Source: Patiria pectinifera
Lineage: Eukaryota > Echinodermata > Asteroidea > Valvatida > Asterinidae
NCBI GenBank assembly: GCA_029964075.1
Contig: CM057136.1
Location: forward strand, 1,860,001 to 1,924,000
Direction of reading: 5' to 3'
DNA: 64,000 bases
Below, piece by piece: positions 44,246 through 54,949 of the stretch. Below the pieces are notes generated by a model. That model searched no databases. It was not told the origin of the DNA and saw only the letters and a program-made list of their open reading frames with translations. The stretch's first letter is position 1, and each line of letters opens with the position of its first letter. The position numbers were made by a program, and so were the translations under genes.

Positions 44246-44542
44246 ATCCAACATGGCGGACCAACAGTCACAACAACGAATATGATTTTGTGCTCTTCAT
44301 CAATTAGAGTTTCACGATAAAAACAAATTTTGTTTCAACAGGATCCTTAATCAAGTACTTAATCCCGGAGGAAAGCTTTAATGGTGTCCCTTATTGTAGT
44401 CCTTTTGTTGTCGTGGCCCGATGAGAACGTTGCACTAATTCCTCATCTGCCTAAGGATGAACCCCTGTATTAAAAGTGCCACATGCACCAATGCTAAATG
44501 CCCATACTTCCAAATGTTTTTTTTTAAATAACGAAGAACAAT

Positions 44543-45196
44543 TTGTCCTTCCTTGGTGAACACTATCTACAGGTACACGGCACTGCAATGGGCACTCACA
44601 TGGCCCCGTCGATGGCTTGCCTCTTCATGGGTGACCTCGAAGAACGCATTCTTGCCTCGGCCCCATGTCGCCCTTGGATCTGGTGGAGATATATTGATGA
44701 TTTTTTTTTCATCTGGACCAGTGATGAGGACAGTCTTTTGACCTTCACTAACCACATCAATTCCTTCCACAGAACCATCAAATTCACATCGGAGTTCTCG
44801 GCTCACCAAACCCACTTTCTGGATGTCACCGTCCGCAAGCAAGGCAACTCACTAACCACTGACCTGTATTCCAAACCCACAGACACCCACCAGTACCTCC
44901 ACTCCTCCAGCTGTCACCCGTTTAGCCAGGCACTCAGACTCAGACGAATTTGTTCTAATGATTCCAATTTCTCCCGCCATACACAGAGGAACAACTTGGT
45001 GGCCAGGGGTCACAGCTCTCGCCAAGTTCATCGTGCCATTGCCAGAGCTAAAGCTATCCCCAGAAATCTAGCTCTCACGGGAAAGGCCCCTGATGCCATG
45101 GCCAAACCCATGATTCCCTTGGTTACCACGTTTCACCCCAATTTCCCTCCCCTTCGCAAAATCACTAATGACAATCATCATATCCTCCATACTTAA
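44543..45196 (+). pseudogene. Penelope-like reverse transcriptase, C-terminal part
   Basis: Shows LGEHYLQVHGTAMGTHMAPS, then RYIDDFFFIW with the catalytic Asp pair, HQTHFLDVTV and DLYSKPTDTHQYLHSSSCHP. This order and the GTAMGT.MAPS phrase are specific to Penelope-like RTs. The frame ends at TAA 45194-45196, where relatives continue towards the linker. Confidence 0.9.
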
Positions 45197-45232
45197 GATC
45201 GCCTTGCCCGTGCCATCCCCAACGGCCCCACA

Positions 45233-45928
45233 TTGGCTTACAGGCGTCCTCGAAATCTACGGGACTTGATTGTTCGAGCTGAAGTCCCTTCCTTAGATGC
45301 AACCCCCTCGGTATCAGGTCAAGTCGGACCCAAACCAAGTCGGACCCATGCCAAGTCGGACCCATGCCAACTCGGACCCACGCCAACTCGGACCCACTAC
45401 CAAGTCAGACCCACATTGGCTTACAGGCGTCCTCGAAATCTACGGGACTTGATTGTTCGAGCTGAAGTCCCATCTTTAGATGCATCCCCTCCCACCCAGC
45501 ATGGTACTTTCAAGTGCAGTTCCAGATGTGTTGTCTGCCAGATTCATATCCAGGAGTCTGACCCCTTTATTGGCCACTCTTCTGTCACTACCCACAGAAC
45601 CATTGGTAACATCACTTGTAACACCTCTAATGTCATATATCTCATTTCTTGCAGGCTCTTTGGAGTGCAGTATGTAGGTGAGACTAAGAATACGCTCAAG
45701 AAGCGTTTCTATGCCCACCGGTCAACGGTCAACACCAAGAAACTAGACACCCCTGTTGGTCATCACTTCAACCTGCCTAACCACTCCATTTCTGATATGA
45801 TTTTGCAGGGCATTGAATCTCTTGGCCATCGCAAGCACTCAGTTCGCCTCAGCAGAGAGAAAGTGTGGATGAATCGTCTTCGAACTATTCAACCACATGG
45901 TCTCAACATCCAACTTGGAAATGATTAA
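45233..45928 (+). pseudogene. Penelope-like linker and GIY-YIG endonuclease
   Basis: Same frame as the RT. The linker LAYRRPRNLRDLIVRAEVP is present twice, 183 bp (61 codons) apart. The endonuclease part has VIYLISC, GVQYVGET and LKKRFYAHR, the GIY-YIG core with the Arg of the catalytic helix, and later VGHHFNLPNHS and LSREKVWMNRL. The frame ends at 45926-45928. Between the linker copies is a 16-bp tandem repeat. The domain makes the target nick. Confidence 0.9.
45317..45412 (+). repeat. 16-bp tandem repeat inside the Penelope-like element
   Basis: Six units of AAGTCGGACCCATGCC and close variants lie between the two linker copies. The total insertion keeps the reading frame. Confidence 0.9.
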
Positions 45929-46295
45929 TCCTTATCTTCCTCCATTGTCTTCTGTTACAGATAATTCATCTGGTCTTCCTTGTTTGTGTTTACCCATCTT
46001 CCGCCACCTTTCATCCCTTTCCACCTCAATACTGTCCCCCCCCCCCGCATCATCCCTTCACTCTCACACTCTTTTGTCCGTTCCCACTCCCTGTGACCTT
46101 TGATCCCTCCCTGTTTACACCAGACCCCTTGTGGTTTGCCATCTCCCTTTGTTTCTTTGTTCTCTCATCCACCCTCCCCTGCATCTTTCCACACCTTTCC
46201 CACCTAATCCTCCTTTTGTGTTTCTTCTTTCAGCCCTGCATGTTTGTGTGCACCCCCATGTTAATGTATGTACCTTTGTCATTTCTGTTTTAGCC

Positions 46296-46326
46296 TCTGA
46301 AGAAGAACTTGCTAAGTTCGCAACGT
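46296..46326 (+). ncRNA. Possible degraded hammerhead ribozyme motif
   Basis: The string CTGAAGA, the hairpin GAACTT-GCT-AAGTTC and GCAAC resemble the hammerhead core CUGAUGA - stem II - GAAAC, with changes at two core positions. Hammerheads are known in the terminal repeats of Penelope-like elements, and this is at the right place. Activity is unlikely with these changes. Confidence 0.4.
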
Positions 46327-46380
46327 CGGGCCACATTAATTTTAAGATTTATATATTTCAGGTCCATCCAGTCAGTAAGC

Positions 46381-46534
46381 AGTTTGCAGCAGTTTTACTT
46401 TTTTTCTTTTTTCATTTTTTTTTAAATACTCAGAACTCTCACAGGTATTTAAGCTGCATAGCAAGTGATGATCAACATGTCATCTGTTCATTTTCTTTTA
46501 AAGTTTCGATGAGTGGACCATTGAGATGAGAAAA
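46381..46534. other. Spacer after the Penelope-like element
   Basis: T-rich sequence. No feature seen. Confidence 0.3.
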
Positions 46535-46760
46535 TCTCATCCAATGAAGACGTCCCCTATTTCCCCAAAGCAGAAAAGTAGCAATCTTAAAAAACGATCC
46601 ATCCACAACATTTCAAAATAGCGCCAGTTTCGAGTCCAATTGCATTCAAAATGCTCAGAATTGGAAGCCCGAAGTCCGGGCCAGAGGTTCATTGCCATAT
46701 CTCTTCAATTCCCAAATTGTATGGCTCTAAGATATCTCTATTATAGAAGGTTTCGAGGGT
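46535..46760 (-). repeat. Dispersed repeat of the 38.9-kb family, copy 3
   Basis: Reverse complement of 38911-39130 with CCATATCTCTTCAATTCCCA and CGGGCCAGAGGTTCATTGCC. Confidence 0.7.
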
Positions 46761-46959
46761 ATAACTTTTATTCATGAGCTCGGCGGATAGGTTTATGCCT
46801 TTTTTACAGGAGTGCAGCCCTATGACTCTTGAAATTGTTTCACGTAAGGCGCCATATTTGTTGATGCCTTTGTTAGTTGATTATTTCTTTACTTGTACAC
46901 ACGTTGCGAGCATGCGCATTCCTAATTATAAACGATGTTCACGGCAGTAGCACGGCGCG

Positions 46960-47374
46960 TGGTTTCAGACGTCGTGCTACTGCTGTGTCGAATACAATTG
47001 AAATTAATCCGACACGGTGTAGCATGAATTTAGGTTTTATGAAATACGGACTCATTGGTGGTTTTGCGCATGCCTATGCATAGATAATTAGGAGAGGGAG
47101 CGGTCACGTGAGAGGGTTTAACCAATAAAAGGGAAAAAGAGTCCGATTTTCATACGAGTCCGATTTTCATGTGACAACGGCAGTAGAACGAAGTTTGAAA
47201 CTGCGCCGTGCTACTGCCGTGCTAAATTGATAAGCACCGCAGACCCTGTCGAGGTAAATCTTCTGCCGAACCGAAAATCAATAATTGGTTTCAAACGTCG
47301 TGCTTGTGCCATGTCGAATAAAGAAAATTCAAGTTTATTTCTATTCGACATGGCATGAGCACGACGTCTGAAAC
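46960..47374. repeat. GTTTCAGACGTCGTGCT family, copies with an 87-bp hairpin
   Basis: GTTTCAGACGTCGTGCTACT starts near 46963 and its inverse pieces follow near 47170-47220. The terminal segment 47288-47374 is a hairpin: GTTTCAAACGTCGTGCTTG...ATTCGACATGGCATGAGCAC with the inverse end GACGTCTGAAAC. Confidence 0.65.
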
Positions 47375-47783
47375 ACAGTGGCGGTTCTACGGGGGGCTGG
47401 GGGCTGTACCCCCAAAAAAAATGGCCAGCCCCCCCCCCCCCAAACAAAATCCATTAAAAAAAAAATTGGCACTAGCAAAATGTAAGAATGTGACGTACAT
47501 GCGAACGGTCTCCCCTTAATAAAAAGTCATGAGAAGTGTGCATTTGTACACTTTTAGTTAATATAGTGTGCCTGATTGTAGGATTTTATCAGCGCTCCCC
47601 ATTGAAAAAATGGCACGAGCCCCCTACCTCCCCCCCCCCTATTGATTTTCGGAGGCCTAAGTGTTTGGAGAAAATAACCGGTCTACATTTCAGCACGCCT
47701 CCCTGAAAAAAAAATCTGGATCCACCCTGCTACCCCCCCCCCCCCCTCCAAAAAATGGCTCTAGAACCGCGCCTGCTAAAACA
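47368..47783. mobile_element. hAT-like MITE, 400 bp
   Basis: Starts CAGTGGCGGTTCTACG (47376) and ends CTCTAGAACCGCGCCTG (47775). The flanks CTGAAACA and CTAAAACA are a near-perfect 8-bp duplication. The uninterrupted host sequence (…CTGAAACAGGCC…) is seen inverted at 44.11 kb, proving the insertion. The interior has several C tracts and no coding. Confidence 0.85.
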
Positions 47784-47811
47784 GGCCTTATACGATCAAA
47801 TTCTTCTATAT

Positions 47812-47905
47812 TTAATACAGGGTTCTGAGAGCCATGGAAATGGGAAATAATATGGCAATGCACCTCTGGCCCAGACTTGCGGCTTCCAATTCAGAGCATT
47901 ATAAT
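47812..47905 (+). repeat. Dispersed repeat of the 38.9-kb family, copy 4 (short)
   Basis: Contains TTCTGAGAGCCATGGAA and CTCTGGCCCAGACTTG, then breaks off. Confidence 0.6.
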
Positions 47906-49095
47906 GCAGGACTATCCTAGGTCTGATTCCCGCCCCCTGAATACAAAATCGCAACGATAATGTTAGCGCGGAACCAGCCTATCGCAAAAAGGAAACACGG
48001 CTATCACCAATGTGCAGTTTGTTTGGTGATGAGCTTCGATTTTCGCTGAATTCGAAAGTGTCTCTGGCAATTATCAGTACTTTTTACCATTTGAAACGTA
48101 TCCAGTAAAGTGTGTTTGAAAGTTGCCTTTGTGGAGACACTGGCGATTTTGCCTACTGGTTACTGATAATTGATAAATGCTTTTGAAAATTGTATACATT
48201 AATACTGAATGAAGACACTTTAAAGGTGCATGGCTTGATTGATACAGCTGAGATAAGTTGTGTGTAGATATGAATGAAAACATGAATTATGGTACGTGCA
48301 CATGGTATGCAAAAAAATATGAGAGCAGTTCTGCATGGGCATGTTTATTTCATAAAAAAATGCTTATTTCATAACTGGCAGCATTGATCCTTGTGTAACA
48401 AATAGTGTTTGATCGATGGTTCGCTATACAAAGTGGAGAACATAAATCAGGCCTTGACCTTTAAAAGGTATTATATAAATCTCATTCTACATTTTTGTGG
48501 AGAAATGTCAGCAATAAGTTTATCAATTGGGACTTTAATACACTTTTAGATGGTTCAGGTAAGCGTATAAACCAGCACAGTCGATTCAGAATATGACCGT
48601 TATCGGATCAAGAAATTATTAAAGGATAAGTGTGCTGCCCTTCAAATTAAAACTTCGAAGAAAAACTTTTAAAACTCACATCTTAATTTTGATCAAAAAA
48701 TTGATTTGGGGTAATTATGCAAAACCCAAATGTAAGTTGAGTCGATGCTGATGAAGTAGGGATGTTTGAATTTGTTAATAACACATCTTACTCTTTCTAA
48801 TTAGGTGGAATCAGTTAATTTAAACGATTAAAATGACCCTCAATCAATATATTTTGCCATAAATAAGATTTGTACAAAAAAATGATTTAAATCAGTGATT
48901 TACACAAAAAATTGTTTGATTTAATTTTAGCCAACCCTGGGCCTTTAACTCACCTTTTCCCCCACGAATAAAATGAAACAGCGAGCTTGATTGATTAAAC
49001 TGAAAGCACAAAAGGCAGACAAAATTAAACCAAATAATATAAAATAATTGGGATAGACAAACATTATGAACCTGTTTGAAGAAGCCTCAATACTT
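47906..49095. other. Long stretch without a recognised gene
   Basis: AT-rich. No repeat, exon or RNA gene was recognised. Confidence 0.4.
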
Positions 49096-49109
49096 GTAAG
49101 GTGGATACG

Positions 49110-49400
49110 GTAGCCCTGTAACGACACTTCAATGTTAACCTTTTCAATATTAACGTTGAAACTTCGCAATATGAACGTTTAACCTTCGCAATATGCACCC
49201 TGTACGTTGCTTAATTTCGCAATGTGGAACTTGATCCTTTTCATTGTGAACGATCTATTCTCTGACTGTTAATGTTAATGTTCGATCTTGCACCTTGTTT
49301 CTTTGCAATATGAACCATGTACCTTCGCATTGTCAACGTTCCACCTTGCATCTTCTTGATATTATTGTTGAACCATGCTCCTTCGCGATGTGAACGATGT
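49110..49400. repeat. Degenerate repeat of TTCGCAATATGAACGTT words
   Basis: About nine spaced variants of TTCGCAATRTGAACGTT followed by AACCTT occur at irregular 25-40 bp steps. An old minisatellite. Confidence 0.5.
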
Positions 49401-50731
49401 TAATATACGATGTCCTCGCCAAGCCATATAAACCGACCACTCGATAGGATAATTGTCAATATGACGGCTGTTCAATGTCACTTAAGCCTCATATTCGTGG
49501 TGTCGCTTATCCGGTATTTGGTCACTTACTAAAAATGTATCATTTATTTTGAGGCAGATGAGTTGTTTGACTGAAAAAGAAGTGTTCATTAAATTAGACC
49601 AATCATTTTCTTGAAGATAGACTCGTCGTCAATTGGAATAAAACAAAGAAATACGTCATAAAATATTCAATGATCACGTAAGAATGCTTTTCATGCAACG
49701 TTTAATTTCAAAACAAAATGAAATGTGTCAGACCTTTAACATAATTTGTTTCATTTTATAGCTATTGGGAAGATAGGGTAAATATTTGGGGGATTTTGTT
49801 CAGGCATAGCATTTGGCACACAGTCAGAGCCTATCTTTAAAAAAGATAAATCTACAGGGCCATCGCAGATATGTCTTTAAAATGGATAAATTGAGATTAA
49901 ACTTTGCAAAGTGACTTATCAATATCTAATTTATTGAATTAGGTACGGGGGCTGTTTGTCGATTGCTTGTCGTTTTCCCTAACGTGGCGCACTTCGAAGC
50001 TTACCCAACTTTCCTGGTGTAGTGGTGCCAAACTTCTATGTTGACAAACCTCAAATTCATGCAGTAAAATACTACTAGTACTTTTACATTATTAATGCTT
50101 GCTATTCAACCTCTGTAAACAATTTCCGTTTCATAAAATTTAATCCGAAATTCAAAAACGGTGGCGTCCAGAAATTGGGCACAAATTGACGGAGTCGAGT
50201 TCCCCATGGAGGAAGGAACAACGTGGCGCACTGTCTTGAATAAATCTCGGAAAATTCCAAATTAACATTTAAGATAAATAATTATTATCTCTACTTCCAT
50301 ACCCAGCCAGATGTTTGTCAGAAAATGATTTTCTTATTTTTCGGGGCATTTTCAAATGGTTCACTTTGCACTTGAAAATAAAATCGGAAAATCACGCCAA
50401 AATAAATTTATCTTCTAACTTTGTTATGGGTAAATAAACTCGCGATTTATGAACAGCAGTGTTTATAGAACTTGATGAAATTTCACTTTCTGTAAAATTT
50501 CAGTTAAAACTTTTGCTCTATAGGTAGGCGCTACAGGCGAAAAATCAAAGTGCACCACGTTGGGGGCCGCGCCACGTTAGGGTACATCAACAATTATGTG
50601 TACCGTTTTGGGAAAAAAAACATTCTCGAGAAATAATTTTCCACCCAAAAAAATAGTTGATTAGAATTTTTCTTATCGGCGATTTTTTTTTTATCGGCGA
50701 ATCGATAAGCCCAACGCCTTGGTCAAGGCTA
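49401..50731. other. Long stretch without a recognised gene
   Basis: AACGTGGCGCACT occurs at 49981 and 50221 and CCACGTTGG/GCCACGTTAGGG near 50556-50580. These may mark an unresolved inverted-repeat element. No coding exon seen. Confidence 0.35.
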
Positions 50732-50944
50732 ATAGCTCCACGGTTTCTCACGCCGTTCAAACTACTTCTCCTACACATCCTAAAAACTAATTGCACGAAA
50801 TTTCAATTGAATCCATTTCGTATTTCTTGAGTAGTTCATCGGAAACGAGTTTCTTCTTTTTGTTCAATTTTGCAGCATCCGTGTTGATGCGTTGTTGAGA
50901 CCACTATTTATGTGGCGCGCCCTCTATTGAACGAAACTTAACAT
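50732..50944 (+). repeat. 213-bp direct repeat, left copy
   Basis: Runs from ATAGCTCCACGG to CGAAACTTAACAT and is matched without indel by 51578-51790, with about four substitutions. Its right part is the end of the TTCAATAGAGGG element. Confidence 0.9.
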
Positions 50945-51577
50945 GCGTGCGGATGCATGTATTGGCGGTGCGAGACCACTAGTTTTATTCAGCGCGCCCT
51001 TTCTCGAAAGATTTTTTTCAGTTGTTTGTCGGTTTCTCACGAAATTTAATCACCTCATGTAAGACATCAAGACAGATCACTTGCTGAACTTACAACTTAA
51101 TATAGCTTGACCAGGTGAGCTCGGGTTATTGCTTAAACAGCGAGTGTATTATTATTATTTTTCCATGGACGTTGACTTTTCATTTTTCCTTTGGTTTGCA
51201 TTTTTTACGTTTAAAATACTGTATTTGTTTCGGGTATGCTCTTTTTCATTGTTTGATGGTTTGTCATGAAATTAAATCTCATAATGTAACGCAGTAATCA
51301 TGATAAATCACTGAATATTCAATTTTGAAAAACAGAGCAAACTCGTTTTGGGGGCAACAACTCAAGAAATACACGTTACATTAAAATGAATTTTCGTACA
51401 CTCATTTGTCATGATGTTTGACATGAACAGATTTATTTTCATAAGAAAAGGTCAAACAATCAAGTTATTATGACCGTAACAATACAGGGTTTTAATTGCG
51501 ACAAATACAATCCTAATGGAAGTCAACGTGGATTTCTAGCGTTTCAAACACTAGATTGTTACGATCATATTATATTT
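50945..51577. repeat. Third copy of the AGCGCGCCC repeat block
   Basis: Matches the 39.73-kb and 43.07-kb blocks (GACCACTAGTTTTATTCAGC, GGTTTCTCACGAAATTTAA) and lies between the two 213-bp direct repeats. Confidence 0.6.
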
Positions 51578-51790
51578 ATAGCTCCACGGTTTCTCACGCC
51601 ATTCAAACTACTTCTCCTACACATCCTGAAAACTAATTGCACGAAATTTCAATTGAATCCATTTTGTATTTCTTGAGTAGTTCATCGGAAACGAGTTTCT
51701 TCTTTTTGTTCAATTTTGCTGCATCCGTGTTGATGCGTTGTTGAGACCACTATTTATGTGGCGCGCCCTCTATTGAACGAAACTTAACAT
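51578..51790 (+). repeat. 213-bp direct repeat, right copy
   Basis: See left copy; the offset is 846 bp. Equal length and about 98% identity indicate a recent duplication, an unequal exchange or element-end direct repeats. Confidence 0.9.
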
Positions 51791-52289
51791 ATTTTACGGC
51801 GTTTGGGGGGGGGCAACAACTCAACTAGATTTAATTGATTAACATTTCAAACGCCTTGGCGATCAAGAGTTGTGAGCATCAAAAAAAAACTGGAAGTGCG
51901 TGTAATTATCACTCTATGGGAGTCGATTGAAAGGTCTGAAGCCATTGGAATTCAAAATGGCGGCGCCCTGCGCATGCGTTTTGTATTTTGTTTGGGGGTT
52001 TTCAGGGGTCGGGACATGGGCGATTTTTTTTGTACACAACAGTCTTGGGTGTTTATTTTTAGGCCACTTGGATAAAGGTTTATCCACTCATGTACACCCT
52101 CTCTAGGCCTATAATTATATGCTGGATAATAATACACAAATTCACAGGTTTGGTTGAGCAACTCCGCGATGGCGAAGTTCAATTTTTTTTATGTTGGGGG
52201 GGGGGGGTAATCTGATAACTTTTGGGACACATTGCCTACCGAAGATCCAATACCAGGGTGAGAGAGCAGGTAGTGATGGGCGCGTACTT
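51791..52289. other. Spacer with a G tract
   Basis: G run at 52195-52207. No gene recognised. Confidence 0.35.
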
Positions 52290-52735
52290 CTCGACACCCT
52301 GGGGTCGAGGTTGAGGTCAGGCAGCCTCCGTGGCTAAAAATAAGCATGACGACATTGATGGCCCTTTTTCAAATCTCGGCTTCGTTTCCGATTTCGCTAT
52401 ATCACTTATAGCTTTTAATTTTCTGATCAAATTTTTAAATAAATCACTTGCTTCGTTATATCGTACAGTTATGATAATACAGTTTGATATTTCTGTAAGA
52501 TAATATTGACTAATGTTGATCTGGAATCTTCAAATTAGGCACCCAAATAGCACTGTTAGCAGGCGGAGCCGACTGAAGACCGAGTTTTGGAAAATCTCGG
52601 TAACGGTCGTCAAATTCAAAATAGTACATGACGCAGCAAAAAGTTCGCCCATACGATCCGAGTTTACTTGATGCACAACATCGTCGTTGAATTTCAAGTT
52701 TTCTAAATGAAAGCAATGAACATTAATTATCAACC
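52290..52735 (-). pseudogene. Inverted decayed copy of the 26.65-kb two-exon unit
   Basis: On the minus strand it shows TTTCATTTAG, then the exon with LENLKFNDDVVHQVNSD and MYYFEFDD-like pieces. A 2-bp insertion (CTTTTTGCTGC for CTTTGCAGC) shifts the frame, and the donor reads GTTACC. The intron and the terminal PTEAA-stop exon follow near 52340. Divergence is higher in the intron than in the exon. Confidence 0.6.
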
Positions 52736-52749
52736 CATTTTAAAAAGAT

Positions 52750-52960
52750 GCCCCCCCCACACACATGTACACACACACACACACCAGCACACATCCGTGC
52801 CCCCGGGTGTCGCCCCCTCCCCCCTCCACATTTAAAATCAATATATCATTGAACCAAGATATGTCTTGGTTCAATATTTTCATTGGGCAAATGATATACT
52901 GGTACATATCGTTTGCCTTTTGGGCCCCCCCCCCCCCCCATTTTAAATTTATGCACCCTC
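52750..52960. repeat. C tracts, (CA)n microsatellite and a short palindrome
   Basis: CACACACA at 52756-52786, C runs near 52750 and 52925, and TTGAACCAAGATATGTCTTG-GTTCAA at 52849-52873, a 25-bp palindrome. Confidence 0.8.
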
Positions 52961-53608
52961 TGCTGGTGCTCCCGAGAAGTTTCTCCCTTACGCCACTGAA
53001 GCCTGTGCCAAAATTAAGAAAAGCTTAAATTCTTCATTCAACTTCCCATGCATGATGCTTGTGCGAGCGGTTGGATGTCTTGTGAGGGCGCACTACTACT
53101 AAAACCTCAAATGCGGCTACCAGAATTTTTACCATTACAATACGACCACGTGGGTCGTATAATGAACAGGGTCATCAATAACACTGTATAGCTCCCCAAG
53201 GCAAGACTAAACTGTCCTCCCCCCTCCAAGCACGACCACCCCATAACCCCCACCCCTTCTTTCTTTCTTTTTTACTCCCGCTCTACGAATGCTCCTGGGC
53301 TCCAACGGTCCGTTTACTGGCTACATTTTTGCCGGCCTCAAGTCAGATTACTGAATTCGCCTGTGATTAGTAGAAATACTCGTGTTGCTTCAATGTCAAG
53401 TCACTGCGATGGCATTTTTATCAGATCTGGAGTAATGTCAGCTATCGAAGAACAACCTAAAAACCGAAAATAAAAATAGAAACCTCAACGTTTTCATACT
53501 TAGATTGTACCAGATCGTAAGAAAGCTATGCTGCGGCTAAATTCAGAAGAAATTAACCTATAACCTTCCCAAATCCTCCAAAATCCTCCTTGCATAAGTG
53601 TAGAGTTT
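52961..53608. other. Intergenic, no gene recognised
   Basis: No repeat or exon seen. Confidence 0.35.
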
Positions 53609-54946
53609 CCAAAGGCCAAGTTCGGGCAAGGACCATTAGTCGACTAGTGGTTGATTTGTGACTTACCTTACGCCTGCGCACTGATAGCAACGTGCGAACG
53701 TCTCCAGTCAAACGCTGGTCAAAATGTCATCGAAAAACTTCTGGATCCTGGCTCTCTGCTAGCGTTATGAATGCGCACGGCTATGGTTACCAGCGATGCA
53801 ACCAGCCCCAGTAGGTTGGTTCAAAATAGTCGACTAGCGTAGTTAACCACCGTCGACTAGACAGTGTTCGGGCAAGCGTTAGTCGAACTATGGTTAACCA
53901 TTGGTCAACTATACAGAGTTGTAATGACTCGAGTCAATGACTCGACTCGAGTCCGACTCGAGTCACATTTTTTGGCGACTCGACTCGACTCGAGTCCCGA
54001 CGGGTAAATGACTCGACTCGACTCGAGTCACTGCGAGCAAATGACTCGACTCGACTCGAGTCCCTCATCAGAATGACTCGACTCGACTCGAGGAAGGCTA
54101 ATAAGACTCGAGTCCCAAAATAAAAGCAAAACTTACTTGCGAAAAATATTTGCAATGACTTACGCTGCGCCGTTCGCGTTGCCAGTTTTTGTTCACGTCA
54201 CGCTAATGTTCGCGAATAATGTACGTTTATATACAGCGGCCGTCTGTTTCCTTCCTCCATAATGAAACAACAAACATACACCGTGTCGCGGACTCCCACC
54301 TTGTGGTTCTATAGCATGTAATGCTCAACCCGGAACCAGACTTAAAACGCATTTCTCAATCCGCGGTTTCATCATTGGTTTCGGGCGATTTTGAAGTTCT
54401 TGGTGGAACGCTGGCTTATTCATGTCCCGATTTCACACAAAAATGGATACGGACGGGCCCACCTTTAAATAATCAGAAACAGTTTTGTATAATGCAATTA
54501 GGTTTTAACGTCAGCGATCAGCGAACAACAAAATCTAGACCCGAAGCCAAACCAGTTATAAGACCGAAGTTTCACATCTTCTTATCTGTGACGTGAGCTA
54601 GCAATGGAAACTGTTGGTTGGGTACCATACAGCATACTTTATGTCTTTGGATTTCCGTAATAGACTGGTGCCTTGTATTCTTTCTCTCTTGTGTTTGTTG
54701 CTTTTTATTGTAATTTAGTGTTCAAATATTTGTGACTCGAATTGACTCGAGCTAAATACTTGACTCGACTCGACTCGACTCGACCACACTCTGTGACTCG
54801 ACTCGACTCGACTCGACCTTGTTGACCTAATGACTCGACTCGACTCAAGTCACTTCTTTAAAATGACTCGACTCGACTCGAGTCACAAAAATCAGTGACT
54901 CGTTACAACTCTGCAACTATAGTCCTTGCGCGAACTTGGCCAAGGA
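53609..54946. mobile_element. TIR element GGCCAAGTTCGGGCAAGGAC, carrying a nested hAT MITE
   Basis: GGCCAAGTTCGGGCAAGGAC near 53609 is matched by the inverse of the end GTCCTTGCGCGAACTTGGCC near 54946. Subterminal TAGTCGACTAGTGGTT-like words occur in both halves. Without the 1008-bp hAT insert, the element is only about 330 bp. Confidence 0.65.
53906..54921. mobile_element. hAT-like MITE with TCGAGTC arrays, copy 2 (1000 bp)
   Basis: Starts CAGAGTTGTAATGACTCGAG at 53914 and ends CGTTACAACTCTG at 54913, with the perfect 8-bp duplication CAACTATA (53906-53913, 54914-54921). Arrays of ACTCGACTCGAG fill both ends; the ~550-bp middle is longer than in the 608-bp copy at 2569. The two middles share GACTTACGSTGC, CGGAACCAGA and TTCATCATYGGTTT. 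The 91-codon frame in the middle has no known domain. Confidence 0.95.
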
Positions 54947-54949
54947 TTG

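Larger units (their letters stand above)
44528..46380 (+). mobile_element. Penelope-like element, 5'-truncated
   Basis: The retained part starts inside the reverse transcriptase and runs through the GIY-YIG endonuclease into a pyrimidine-rich 3' region ending near a CTGAAGAAG...AACGTCGGG motif. RT and endonuclease share one frame, with one TAA at 45194-45196. The N-terminal RT motifs are absent, so this copy is a dead 5' truncation, as expected for such elements. Confidence 0.85.

Noticed and set aside
44567-44842. Antisense frames over the Penelope-like RT
   Set aside because: Shadows of the clearly coding plus strand.
50711-50726. CCTTGGTCAAGG as a remnant of the MULE-like MITE end
   Set aside because: Only about 14 bp match and there is no second end or duplication.
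54321-54596. 91-codon frame as a hAT transposase piece
   Set aside because: No hAT domain residues are recognisable, and the 608-bp copy lacks a matching open frame.
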